Below, piece by piece: positions 11,895-23,900 of a DNA stretch of 64,000 bases. Location of the stretch: contig CAJNAR010000008.1 in assembly GCA_905220665.1 (NCBI GenBank), forward strand, positions 62,001 through 126,000. The letters are read 5' to 3'. Position numbers and translations under genes: made by a program. Each line of letters begins with the position of its first letter. The stretch's first letter is position 1. Under the pieces are notes generated by a model, which was given only the letters and a program-made list of their open reading frames with translations, was not told the origin of the DNA and did not search any database. The DNA comes from Albugo candida. Taxonomy: Eukaryota > Oomycota > Peronosporomycetes > Albuginales > Albuginaceae.

Positions 11895-12110
11895 TTATGA
11901 ACAAACGAAGAACTATGGAATAGTCTAACAAAAATGCTCGAATTAAATGATTGCGAATTGAGTGCAAAATAGTTGACATCGATAAGTGGCGGGGGGTTCC
12001 ATCATATTATCATATTTTCCTTACCTAGGCATACGTTAGCACTATGCAAGCATTAGGTTAGCCAATTATATCAGACTGAGGGGATTTTAACGGTTTCCCG
12101 TGATTTACAT
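11895..12110 (+). repeat. Solo LTR-like repeat (family G), copy a
   Basis: This segment shares an ordered series of blocks with four other places: AATGATTGCGAATTGAG, the TTACCTAGGCATACGTTAGC block, CACTATGCAAGCAT, TAGCCAATTATATCA and GAGGGGATTTTAACGG. The others are at about 50848-51020, 54341-54480, 54695-54905 (inverted) and 55140-55285. The arrangement is typical of LTRs left after recombination. No coding part of the element is attached here in the same orientation. Confidence 0.65.
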
Positions 12111-13046
12111 TTGTTCGATCGATCAAAAGCGGCGCCAATTTGGGCAATTTCCAAGCCGAAGACCTGTAGCGCGTTGCTAAAACTGAAACCTCTATTCTCG
12201 CAGCATTCACGTCGGAAATTGGATGGTTGACGTCCGCTTTGACTCCCTCGTGACATCCTCACTGGGCATCATGTAAGCCTCAAAGTTATGTTCACAGCCT
12301 TTTGCAGCGTTCGTGAAGCGGCATCCATCCATCACGTCTGCCAGCGTCAGCACAAAACGCCTGAAAGCCCAGATGCTCTATCTTTACTGATCAACATTAG
12401 TCAGGTCCTATTAAGCGGTTCGTGATGTCTGGCATGGAGCTTCAGACAATACTAATTTCCCCCCTGTATTCGAATTTGATTCGGCTGCCAATATAGATCG
12501 ATTAACGCATTCGAATCCCGCCAGCTGACAGGGTTTCTTTTATTGGATGCGTTGAGACGGAACCACATATCATAGAAGATTTGTAGAAGCTCTGTCCGTA
12601 TTCCGTATTTTCAAGCGGTTGTTCCGCTGCGCTTTGACGTTATCGACCGGAGGCCGAAGAAGCTGAAATCCTCTACCCCATATGACTTGACGCCAACAAG
12701 TGTTCGAATCGACGATTTGAGTGGGCCTAGCTGCACAGTCGACTGTACTCATAGAGAGATTCGGTGCAAGTGGACGATAGTCAGAGGCTTTTTGCCGCTC
12801 CGCTGGAACTACCGTATTCAAAATACCAGCAACGGAAGGATCTGATGCAGCACGAGATCTTTCATTTGGGACGTAAATTTGAGTCCGTATCGAGAATCCA
12901 AAGCCTACCGTAGGAGGTTTTGAGAAGGATACGAATGCGCTGACGACTTTTGGACTGTAAACACTGGGGGTATATTACGACGGTGAAAGCCTTTTGGACG
13001 GTGGGGTTTTCGTCATCCTAACGCGAGCTTGTGGCATTCCATCCAT
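12111..13046 (-). pseudogene. Degenerate minus-strand retroelement sequence downstream of gag
   Basis: Minus-strand frames continue beyond the gag at 13047-13949. They include an open frame at 12570-12821 with residues such as VDCAARPTQIVDSNTCWRQVI. The position fits a gag C-terminal or protease region, but no catalytic motif is visible. No other gene was recognised. Confidence 0.3.
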
Positions 13047-13949
13047 TTATTCGCATTTATCAAACAGTTTCTGCGTGCAACCGATTTGGTCGAGAGTCCA
13101 TTTCTTTGGCTCACTAGGTGCATCACCGATATCTGAATCCAAAAGCTGGGCAAATTGACATAATTCCTCAGCTTGTCGTCTGGTTACTTCTCTCATTGTG
13201 TTGAGACGGGCCATCAGAGCCTGTTTGAAATCAGGTTTTGCGTACTTCCTAACGCTTTCAAGAAGCATATCATCTGCTCCGTTGGGATGAGAAAAAGCTC
13301 GCTCCAAGAACGTCCAGTCGGCGTCTTTTGCCGTAAAAGATCGTGTTGTTTGCGTTCTGGTGATACTGGGCTCAAACACTTCGTCAATCCGGTCCATCAC
13401 TTCTACAAGGGATAGAGCACTGTGTCACCCATTAAGGGACTTGCTTATCGTAATAAGTGAGCGCTTTGCCGCTCAGATACCGCCCTAGTTAGGCCATCTT
13501 TATTTCATCGCTCCAAATCTCCCCGGATGCTTGTTGGGCATGTAATAGCTGCCGCAAGAAACGGTAACCCCATTAAGTAAACAGCGCTTTAAGACCATAG
13601 TATGTTTACTCCCCGTCAAACGGCTAAATTGCGAGCTTTATATCCCTTGCTGACGGAATCTGACTCTGTTGAGCCCGTCCAGAGCATTTTGTTGCATCGC
13701 ATGGACAAAGCTTATCATCATCCCACTTTCATGATGCTGCATCGGTTTCGCATCCAGGGATGACATTGTCAGACCCTGTCCTTGGTTGCTTGGTCCAGCT
13801 AATACGCTTCCCTTTCGCGCGGGCGGTGGTGGTACTGGATATCCGACGCTCCGCTCGGTTTTGATCTTATCCCGTCGATTTCCTAGCATCTCCAGAAGCA
13901 GTATCATTCGGTCCATATTCGACTCATCTGATCCGTCGGATTCTTTCAT
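13047..13949 (-). pseudogene. copia-type gag fragment (minus strand)
   Basis: Two minus-strand frames fit one gag. The upstream one starts at the ATG 13949-13947 and is hydrophilic (MKESDGSDESN...), with a Pro-rich patch PVPPPPARKG. The downstream one (13400-13047) carries the conserved tail: DADWTFLERAF aligns with SWTEHFLYL of copy 1, and RRQAEELCQFAQLLDSD aligns with YLRQAEELAQFAQSTEL. A frame break near 13620 separates them. It is more divergent from copy 1 than the copy at 44 kb is, so it is a different copia subfamily or an older insertion. Confidence 0.6.
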
Positions 13950-13999
13950 GGTCTTAGGTGGTGGAATCTAGATTGGGCTCAGAACCTGTTTGCAAGTGA

Positions 14000-14095
14000 G
14001 CGAAGACCGTTGCTTTGATCCTAACCAATTGTTTAGAGAAACTATCAAGTGCGCTCAGAAACCTAAAGCACATTCTTAAGTCTTTCCAACAATAG
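14000..14095. repeat. Dispersed repeat shared with 56080-56245
   Basis: The segment reads GAGCGAAGACCGTTG, then ATCCTAACCAATTGTTTAGA, AAGTGCGCTCAGAAACC and TAAAGCACATTCTTAAGTC. The same order occurs at 56080-56245, with about 40 extra bases inserted after the first block. Here it lies just 5' of the minus-strand gag, so it is probably part of the leader or LTR of that element. Confidence 0.6.
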
Positions 14096-14367
14096 GACCT
14101 ATGGTCACTTGTATTAGCGCATTCGACTTCATATTCACAGAAGCAACCCAAAGAATGAGCACCTCGACCGTAAAGTTGGATCCAATCAGTCTAAAATTAC
14201 TGGAGGGAGGATAATGGCTGGTATTTTTTGCATGCGACATCTAGCCTTTCATCCAGGGTCTTTTGTTATGTTTCGCCCAATTCTGGATTAAAAGGTCTAA
14301 GCTGCTCTAAAACAGATGAAGGCCAGCAACGGCAAATAAAATCACGTTAGTGGGATGTTCTAATGAT

Positions 14368-14800
14368 TTAGTTGTCCTGTTGCTGCTTTTGAGTAATGAA
14401 AGGAGCATAGAGAAAGGAATCAATGATGCATTCCAAATTGGTACGTGTCTCAAAGATTCGAACGGACAGAGAGAAACTTACTGAGGATTGGCATTTTGAA
14501 ATTTTTCCACCTGCTGACTTGATGACGTCTTTAAGGAAAACATTTTGCTTTCTTGCTACTTGCTTGTCGATGAGTTTGGGAACGCCGGTCGGAAGCTTTT
14601 CCATACTGTCCAGGTATGTTCTTGCATGGAATTTTACTTTTCGTTTGTGGAATCCCGAAGTTGTCTCTTCGGCTTTGGCTTCGTCGGCATCACACTCAAC
14701 GTCACTATAATTCTGCCTATCGTCTCCGTTTGCAATTTCACTATTCTCCAAGACACCGTCACGGCCATATAAAGGGACTTGAGAGACGTATATATGCAGT
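14368..14800 (-). CDS. Hypothetical hydrophilic protein, possibly two exons
   Basis: A minus-strand frame is open from about 14800 to the stop at 14368. It is charged and lacks hydrophobic segments (for example DVECDADEAKAEETTSGFHK and KLPTGVPKLIDKQVARKQ). No convincing ATG was found; the listed frame may begin in an upstream exon. A GTAAGT at 14481 and an acceptor ...CAACAG at 14377 would remove a 105-nt intron. The same frame stays open if it is retained, and both forms end with Asp-Asn-stop. I do not recognise the family. It may belong to the neighbouring retroelement or be an independent gene fragment. Confidence 0.3.
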
Positions 14801-14984
14801 AGACTGATTAATTGGTCAGTTTACGGTAACAAAAGCTTAAGTATAGTTCAGCCAAATTCTGTAATGCATAACCTCAACCCGAAAAATATAAGACTGTTTC
14901 TATCGTGTAAATGGTAAAAAAAGCTGTCTCTTTCCAAAACAATCGTTCTATTCAAGCTTACATAAGGCACACTAGGCTTAACGA

Positions 14985-17115
14985 CGCCCTCCATCTAGTA
15001 CTAGGATCGGACCTGCACTTGAAATTCAATTTTCCTGGGCCGTGCCCGCAGCAATGATGTTCGACTCCTGTGAAGATCACCAGATGATCCTTTCGTTGCG
15101 AGTTTCTATTCAACGTTTTAACAAGCCGAGTCCGCTCGCCTTGATCGTAGCACTGTCTTTGAAATTACCGAACGTGCGGAGTAAGCGTGGGATAGACTGC
15201 GGAAAGTTCTGAAAGTGTCGGAGTTGCTGATCGCTGATGTAATGAATGACGATTCCAATCGGACTAGACCAAAATGCAGCGTCACTGCTTGCAATGCAAG
15301 CCACAAATCGATATAATGTTCTGATATTCGTTTCAATCTGGCCGCACTGTTGGAACAATTGCACATGCAATATGCGTCCAACGTGGTCGAGAGAAAAAAA
15401 CCTTATCCCAAATAGGGTGTAACTGCCTTCAAAAATTTTCTGTATCATCGGACTCTAAAAAGAGATGTTGATCGGATTCCCCTGCGCCAAAACAATTCTG
15501 CGTGCACAATATAATATGGGGTTGAATTCTACTAACTCGTTCCGAATCCAGTGCGTCAAAATCTCTCCCGTAATGACCAATATGTCAACATTGGATGAGT
15601 CTTAGTTGATTTGGGGGGGGGGGGTTCCAGACAATTCGTGATAGTTGAGAGCGTGGAAAAAATGAAGGAAAATGTTTCGCACCTTTCTTTGCGATACCAC
15701 ATAAAACGATCTCCCACCTTTTTTTGGTTGGATCCAAGTGATGAGCTTAATCGTCTAGTAAATACGCTGGAATGTCTGAATGACTTTATTGGTAACTTGA
15801 CTCAATGACTTTCTTTTAGCCCTATCCGACGTGTTCAGCTCTTCGTCGTTGTATTATATCTCACATAAATCTTCTTTCGGTGGTCATGTATCACTTTCTC
15901 GAAAAAAGTCTTGGAGACTTCGAGTTTCATTAAGATTAGAAATGATTTCAGAAACGTCCGATGTTGTTCGTCCACCATTCCAAGACTGCACCAAACGTTT
16001 TGCGTACTCGAATTACGAATAACTGCTTCATAATGAAATGTCTGGTCACGGTGAAATCGTAGCGGCAGTTCCATGAAGTACTGACGGCGTTGGAGAACTG
16101 TCAAATCTGGAATTTTAATAGTCCAATGCATCTGATGTCACATTTTTATAATGCACGTTTTCAACAAGAAGAGGTGCTGCCCCATTATACAATTTTTCCA
16201 TGTCATTATGCTGAATATGACCATCGGATAGTGTGAGCCAAAGGAAGGTTGAAAAAGCTATAATAATTTCGGGGAAGCAGTTGTCCAATTCCCAGGAATA
16301 CTTGTCGACACATCGAATACACTTGGCTAAAAGAATCGATTGCGTTGTAGTTTCGATCGTCCCACCAAAAAATGACCTTGTAGTCCACCATTTTCTTGAC
16401 GAAGTTTAAAAATACTTGGCTGAGTAGGTGAACGTGTGTTGAATCGTATTGTGTTTCCGACCAAGCACAAATCGATTGATCATCGACTACCACTGTCGAA
16501 AAGGCTTTGCTACTATGTCTACGTAAATCGTGTAATTCCATAGACGTGATAAAGTCATCGTCTGCACAACCAGTAGGCGACCAAGAACAGTTCGTTCACG
16601 TCAAAACCATACACATAAGCCATCGTAAATATCCTTGTCGAGAGTTGCAATAACATCGAATAAGTCGGTATCTGTCCGAACGAAATACCCAAATACTTGA
16701 ACGAATTCTCCTGAACCATTATGAATAAATTGGGAATACGTGAACACAGTATCGTCCTAGTCAACAAGAGTAAGAATGATTTGCTCAAGTTGGTTTTCGC
16801 ACCAGATACGTCGCAATAGACTTGAACGAGTTCGAGTTGCGCGAAAGACCATTTGGTGTCTCTGAAAGAAATATAGAATAGTCCGAAAACAATAATTCAG
16901 TAGCGACAGGCGTTTCATTCATCAAAATGCCATGTTCTTTTATGTTGACGAGGTAGATTCTCTAAAGGGTACATCAATCATCAAAAAGAGTAATGCTGAT
17001 AGAGGATCGCCTTGTTTTGCTCTACGTTGTGTTAAGAATGGACGATGTGATATTGTCCTTGATCATCAAGTTCGCCTTCTTGTTGCCACAGTGCACACCA
17101 CCTATAACCTGTAAC
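14985..17115 (-). mobile_element. LINE fragment L1 (RT and C-terminal part)
   Basis: Minus-strand frames match the better-preserved copy L4 (28641-32800) from the start of the RT palm to the 3' end. Near 17100 the reading NDxITSS...KTRRSSIS parallels NANITPSTTPQRGLKKGDPLS in L4. The active-site segment is decayed (FSDYS in place of FFADDS). Frames at 16206-16788 and 15110-15448 match the RT thumb and the C-terminal region (RILHVQLFQQC). The 3' end, around 14990-15060, aligns with 28650-28720. A run of 12 G at 15613-15624 sits where L4 reads a short G/A tract. There is no EN part, so the copy is 5'-truncated. Confidence 0.8.
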
Positions 17116-17389
17116 TTATTAAGGACTTAGTAAATTCACTACTCTTCCCGCATAAATTATTGCATAACAAAAACAGAGATTATATATGATAGATACAGTC
17201 TAGCGCTTCAAAACAAAAGGCTTGGACTTCAAATTGGATTATTTTTGAATACTTCATAAGGCTCTAAACGTTGCCTTGTTTCTCTAGATTTAACAAGCAT
17301 TTCCTATCAAAGCGTAAACTTTGGCCGCCATCTTGGTTTAGGGACTGAGTACAAGTGTAATGTATTATCTTTATATTATACTTACATCT

Positions 17390-19383
17390 TCATACAGTAG
17401 CTACTAAAGCATTGCTGTCTGTGTGAACTGAGTCTGGAACTCTTCGATGTGATCGGTACTTTTTCATAGCATATTTCGCGGTTTTCCTGGTTAGATCTTT
17501 CCGATACACATCCATATAAAGGAAGCACTTTCTAGCATTGTGAAGGATTATTGCGAGCGAAACTGAGGTAAGTGCTTTCAGAACGTCGCGACCAATCCTT
17601 CCCATGTGTAATCACAATTTTTCCTTGCGTATCGATTTGCTTCCCCCAAAAAAGTTTCTATAAAATTAATTCCCAATAAAATTTGGGGTAAAATATGATG
17701 AGATGGCCCTCCGCGTTGATTGTCTCTTCCAACAAACCTTTTGGAGCTTTCAAGTCTGGCTGGTGTTGAATAACACTTCGGCCGCAGCAGCTACCTGTGT
17801 CACCACATTTACCCCGGCAGTCCAGGCGAAGGTTTCTCGTCCAGAGGCTGCGTTCTTGTAGGACGATCTTTATGCCCTTTGATTTTCCGTCCTGAAGATA
17901 ATCTGCGGGAAATACCATGGATTGCGATATTCCAACTCAAAACATTCCATTCCGCATTACCGGTTTCTTTCGTCCCGGTCCAAGTTTTATCCGTTGAGAT
18001 ACGAGAGCATCTTCAGCAAATGCTGCGTGGCTAGTCGCATTGTCGAAAGCGAAGAGAGCTTTTACATTGGGAAACTGCGCATCGAAAATGGGAATTGCAG
18101 CATCCTGTACTTGCTCATGAAGGTCTTCCGTAGTCCACCAACCATCATAGTTCTTGCCGGGATGTGTGATTATGCAGGCCTCTTGTGAAAGATTGCTGTG
18201 TTGAAGCTTCTTTTCTTTGCTCAAATCTAGACGACCCCTTGAATATACAGAAATGTTAACTCTTGCTCAAAGTAATGAGCGAAAAACTCTAAAATAATAG
18301 ACTTACCAACACCAGTCAGAATTTCGCTGACGTGTATCGATCTTCCAGCCCCCTTCTTTCGCAGGGGGTGTTTGCCATCAGGAAGTCATAGCTTCTTCTG
18401 GCCATCATGGGCGTCAAACGTCAATAGAATGATGGCAATTCTGGCAGGAAAATCTCCGATTCTATTTCCGGCCCAACAAGTTCCGGCATAATTGGCTCAT
18501 AGATTCTCATTCGTTTCAAAAACTGAGTACGATATGCAACGACATCTGCTCGTTCATGGCCATTTAACGTACATGCCTTTCTTCACCTCTGAATAGCGTA
18601 AGCCAACAAGCTTCATCCAGTGGGTCACAGTGCTGAGGTGGATAGATGCGGTGCGATCAATTTTTGGAAGTATTTGGTCGTTGTCATGCTTGGTAAAATC
18701 CGTTCGTACGATGCAGAATTTATTGTTTCGAAGTTAAAGCTGCACATCTACAATGACATCTTTATCCTCTAATAAACTGATTGTTTAAACATGATTTCTC
18801 TGCTTGCTCTCGGGAATAGAAACAGTTTCAATATATAAACGTCCCCAGCCATGAAGCATCTCGGCAAACCAGCGCCCTTTTCCATTCGGCGCCGCAAATA
18901 TTTGCGAGTCAGCAAATCTCTATTATGCAATCACGATAGACCGTTAATAAATTAATAAAAATTGCGCTAGAGAATGTGCAAGTGAATGAACTATACCTGG
19001 CTGACGCAGAGTATAAGCCTGAACTATCCTGCAATAGAGGCAAGACGCAGCCGCATAATTTCCTCCTGCGATTCATTTTTTTTTCCAGTTTCGCAAGCGC
19101 TCTTTTGAAGATTGCTGTGAGAATATAGAGGTCTTTCATCTATCGAGTCCTCGCTTTCAGAGTCTATAGGCTGACGCTGTGTGGCTTTCGCCTTGAGATA
19201 TGTATCTAGCTTTCTTGAACCAATAGCTGATTTTTCCTCCGTTGCTCTTTTGCACCGCTTCGTTCTGTCTGAATCTCTAAGGTACCGTGAAGCCCGTGTA
19301 CAAGCAGACTCAATACTCACAACAATGGTGTCCGTTTGCTCTTCCTCTGAATCCTCGAATTCAACTTCTAAATCCGCCTTCAT
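17390..19383 (-). pseudogene. DDE transposase gene of the GHERxDVVxYR type, lightly decayed
   Basis: A minus-strand transposase can be followed from an ATG at 19383 to about 17390. The N-terminal exon (19383-19024) is acidic (EFEDSEEEQTDT). Further on are VTHWMKLVGLRYSEVKKGMYV and GHERADVVAYRTQFLKRM, then LPDGKHPLRKKGAGRSIH. The core follows, with FAFDNATSHAAFAEDAL (second catalytic Asp) and FYPKFYWEL (Glu region), and the tail is KKYRSHRRVPDS. This arrangement matches a DDE transposase family common in fungi and present in oomycetes. A GT-AG interval at 18306-18238 (69 nt) looks like an intron but joins one base out of frame. A few in-frame stops occur (near 18700 and 18440). The gene lies between LINE fragments L1 and L2. 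Terminal repeats were not identified. Confidence 0.75.
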
Positions 19384-19739
19384 ATCGCTCCTATTCTCGA
19401 TAGTTGAATTTGATATAACTCAGGCTTTTTTCGTCTCATAAGCAGCCCGCATAACGTTTATGTGACGTTGCTATTTTGATGCTCGAGGCATGCTGCTTAG
19501 ATCAAATGCTGCTTAGATCAATGGGCTGGCAGAAAAAAGGAATGTGTTTTCTTGTCAAATGAGCAGGATGGATGGTATCAAGATTAAATGTGATGGTGGA
19601 AAAGCTGTTGGAATGGTATTTGGGGGGGGGGGTATGAATTTACGCCAATTATATTCGTTAACGGTTTATGTTTGATGAATTTTCAATTTTGGCCGCAAAA
19701 AATAATAATTACAGGTTATAGATGACTTGCACTATATAT

Positions 19740-20450
19740 AAAAGACGAACCCAGTCGATAAAACTTCTTAACACCTATTTTTCCAAACTCAAAACATTTC
19801 CATCCAATTGACTCAATCATAAGCTTTCCCAAAGTAGAGAAAAGACGCATCTGCTTCCTCCCTAGGACGAGCTACCAAGTCAATATACTGGAGAGATGTC
19901 GGAATAGATGATGCATCGATCGTCCTCGCAGTAATGATTTTTGATCTTGATGAGTCAATTTTGGCAAAACCGTTGCAAATGGATGCGCCAATGCTTTTGC
20001 ATCGACGCAATATAGTGTGATCGGTCGATACTTGATAGAATCAACTCTCGATCTTTTTTTGTACAAAATGTGATTACCGAGTGATGTTGTGTAAAAAACA
20101 CAGAAGCAAACTCGTATAATACTTGAAAGACTTCATACATTTCTATCAATTCGCTCCGTTCAAATTTTATGATTTCTGCCGATCTATATTTCAGTATTTT
20201 TTTACCCCAATATTCGCTGTTTCTCAGCATCACGGCCACTCTTCTTAGACTGTATAACGTTCCACACAATTCGTTTTATACATTTGTTCACCTAGATAAT
20301 CTCTTTTTTCTCAGTTTGCGGGGCCATATAACGAAATTGACTCAAGTATTGCACAGCGTAAGTATTGTAAATGGAGAATGCACCCCATGTTTTGTTCGAA
20401 TGCCAGTGGTAAACGCAACGCTTTCAGCTATAGGGAGATAAATTGCGGTG
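19740..20450 (-). mobile_element. LINE fragment L2 (N-terminal RT region)
   Basis: Minus-strand frames at 19813-20269 match the region just before and within the first RT motifs of the family. They read HHSVITFCTKKDR, then SKIITARTIDASSI, and end in FLYFGKAYD, equivalent to the DFxKAYDRV motif. The same region occurs separately in L3 (near 22400), so L2 is an independent insertion and not a piece of L3. Both ends are ragged and no tail or target duplication was seen. Confidence 0.65.
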
Positions 20451-20589
20451 TTGAACAGAGGTATTTCGCTAGACAGGTATTTTATTCACATTATTGGTCA
20501 TCGTCTGAACAATTAGATCTCCAATTTCGTTATGTGACATTTTCCTGAGTCCAAGCTGATGGCAGTGATTCATTCTGGCTACCTAATCC

Positions 20590-23500
20590 AAGGCAATAAG
20601 AGGCCCTTGTTCATCTTGTAGAAATGGATTTAGGCCAGAATGACGGTGCTGTCTAGGGTAGCAGGTCGTAGAGGAGAGAAACATAGTATAGAGCAATAAT
20701 TTGTAATCACAAATGTACCCCACAAATAAACAGTTACTTGGGTACCATATTCTGCGCGATTTAATAAAGGAGTCCCTAATTAAATACCGAAGGGTCCTAC
20801 CGTTGCGCGTTGCTCCAACACTCTTGCATGAATCAAACACGATAAAAGGTAGCATCGCCGCTTGCAATGCAAAATTTTCGGGAATACTTCAATTCCGATC
20901 GTATGATCGACACAATACTGCATATAACATTTGGTCAACGTGGAAGAGAGAAAAAAGAGCAAACCCCGAAATAATTCTCGAGAAGTATTACCCGTTTGGT
21001 CGCATTCGAGATAAGCATACCGAACTCACTGCTACATACGAGGCCTTAATGCATAATATGATGTTGGACTTACTATTCTTGAAAAACCTAAACCGAGATC
21101 AAGTTGGGAGCATCCTAAGTCAGATGACCCATATGTGGATATCAATGAATCTGTTGCTTCCAGACCATGTATGGAGAGATGGTAGCGAAAAGTAAAGGAT
21201 GATAGTGGTTTTCCGTGCTTTTTACTCAGGCATAATCGATCTACCACTTGCATTTGGTTGGATCCAATTGGTGAGACAATGGTCGAGTGGATATAATGCA
21301 GAAATCGAGTAAATTCGTTATAAATTTCATCAAATAACGTTTCTTCAGCCACACCAAAACTAATGATAGCTTTATCGTTGTAGAATTGTGTGGGGAGTAA
21401 TATGTTGCAGTGGAACTACTTTGGATGATCCCTGTGGTATTACAATCACAAATTCGAATGCTCCATCTCATCCAGCACTTACAATGCTTTATTCCACACG
21501 GGAGACCCACTCTCCAATCGTTCCACTTTTCATGACAATGTGGCGCACTGGTCAACATGTTCGTGAAATCGCATCCGCAAAAACAGAGATCGCTAGAGTT
21601 GTAATTATTTTCTCGATGAAGCTACAGAAATAGCAGGGATAATCGTTAGTGGGTCGGCTTTGAACTGGCGGAGTAATTTGATGCTTTGAACCTTCGGTCG
21701 TTCCACCAAAAAAGCGTTCTCCTCTACCATCATGTCTAGAAAGATATGAAGAGTCACGACCCATCAGACGAACATTCTTGAAGGCATTGTCCTGGTTCCG
21801 ATCAATCACAATCACTATCAGTTGATAGTTTGGACCAGTCTTACGTGAACGTCAAATCAAATACCAACCTACCATAAAACTGTTTTCAAGCAATGATATA
21901 AGTATCGAGTGAGTCGATGGTTAGATTCAACAGAATGATGGAAATGTCAAGTCCCAGTATGTTTCTGCGAGGGCACGGCATGTTCCGACTTAGCAAGTCT
22001 AGGGATGATTTTCTGCTTGAAGTTGCACAGCTCATTGCGATAGATTCGTATGATTGTAAGTTTTAGGAAAATTCATTCGCTCTTATTTTCGCAAAGAAAG
22101 AATCAGTTGCGACAGTAGTGGCATTGATTCAATTATCATCTTATAAATATTGACTTACTATTTTCCTGAGATCTTGATTGCCATCAGATAAATTCATGCT
22201 GAGAGAAGAACGCTTGTTATAACTGCACGCTTTGATGAATGAACGGAAGGATACTGCCGTTGGCCATCAACAGCACCTTATTATTTGTGTACAAAAAACG
22301 AACTCGGTCGACGAAGTTATTCAAGCTTTCCTCTTCCCAATACACGAGTTTGCACGTCCAGTTGCCTCGATCATAAGCTTCTCGAAGCCAAGAGAAGTCG
22401 GATACGCTTCTTCGACAGGAGAGCGAAAGCGTCTTGTATGCTGGCGAGATATCTAATGCGGTGAAAATTGACCGTGCCCTCACAAATACCTTTGTTCTAG
22501 ATAGTTCAAATTTTGGTAGCAACTGTTATGATCGATGCGCATCAATACTTCTGAATGTACTTTCGCATCGTCAAAAGGATTCAGATCGGTCTAATTTTGG
22601 CAAAATACGTCCTTGGTCTTTTTTGTATAACAAGGTGATCGCCGATAATGTAGTGTTCGTGTTAAGATTCCTCTTTTCACTTCATGTTCGAACGCGATCT
22701 TTTATATAGTCGTGGTAAGCTAGCAAAATGCAGCCGTCAGTCCATTTTTTCTCGAGATAAACTACTTCGCATGTGCTTGATCGATTCTACCATTTCGTTC
22801 GTGCTTGCGTGCATTCAGAGAGGGTCTTGCTTTTCAGCCTCACTCAGAGAACTTCAATGCAACCCAATGGCATTTTATAATATCATATGTAACAGATTAG
22901 TCGGTCTTTGAAGTACTAAGAGAGCCCACTAATCCCCCAGCAATCTTTACATTTGAGGACAATTTTATAGAATTCAAGGACCCCCAGTTTTTGGTAACAT
23001 TCCCGACAATAACGATTAAAGGACCAAAGGAAACTTTAGGGGTTTTTACATATACTTCGCACGATAATCGAAGCTCCCATCTTGGCTTCATCTTGCATTC
23101 TTATAGAGCAAATCTTGAATTTGCTTGAGACTAGATTCGGAAAATGCCGTGACTGATTGGTGTCTTGGGAATGTGATGTTGCCCTAGTGCGGTTTGAAAC
23201 ACGCTGAGTATACTCATGATCATGTCGGCTATCTTGTGAAATATTCTTCGCAACTGCTTGTAACTGTTTCTTGACTTTAGCTGGTCAACCTGTTCTCATT
23301 TTTTCCTGGATTAAAAGCTGTCCGTACTTGTCCAATCACCAAACTCGCTTCTTATTTTATTTCCCAGAAAACAGAAGTTGTTGAAACGGTCTTGATGGAA
23401 ATCTTTCAATGTTTCCGCTTCGGTTTATGAGTTAGATTTGCAATTTTTCTTTCATGCCAGATGATCTCCTCCATTTCGAGGTCTATAAGTTCAATTGTTT

Positions 23501-23900
23501 GTAACATCTTGAATAGCTCTTGTGGCATCTATATGTAGTCCAGAAGACTCTTGCGTGGTAATGATCCTGTTAATATTTTATAAGCGTATGTTTGCTTTAC
23601 AAGCGTCTACTACAACCAGCTGCGAAAGACGTTCCAACTAAGCTGAACAACCTTAATCGTTCCCAATTTCTCCAATCGGAGCATCGAAAGCAATATCGAC
23701 GACTATGTTAAAATCAAAATTACGATATGTGTTGCAGCCGGTTTCAAGATGTTCAAGAGCAGCTGTCAATTGAGAAGCACACATCTTTTTTTTGACTGGT
23801 GCATGTGATTTTGACTATACACCGGTGTATTTGAAAAAAATGAACTCAACTAGCGTTTCAAATACCTCGTTTACTCAATCCAGTTTCTTTTTTTCTTTAT
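20590..23900 (-). mobile_element. LINE fragment L3 (EN, RT and C-terminal parts)
   Basis: This copy runs on the minus strand from decayed endonuclease sequence (about 23900-23460, aligning with 32200-31800 in L4) through the RT entry to the C-terminal region. At 22217-22522 the reading SVSDFSWLREAYDRGNWTCK corresponds to the FxKAYDRV motif. At 21552-21815, YLSRHDGRGERFFGGTT corresponds to YLRRQDGG in L4. At 21032-21352, LFDEIYNEFTRFLHYIHS corresponds to RLYNEVTQILQRIHSMTG. Stops and frameshifts are dense throughout, more than in L4, so L3 is the older of the two. The long plus-strand frame at 20713-21195 is an antisense shadow. Confidence 0.75.

Noticed and set aside
20713..21195. 160-codon plus-strand ORF
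   Set aside because: It lies antisense to LINE fragment L3, whose minus-strand reading has conserved blocks at the same place; it has no family of its own and starts at an ATG inside the LINE 3' region.
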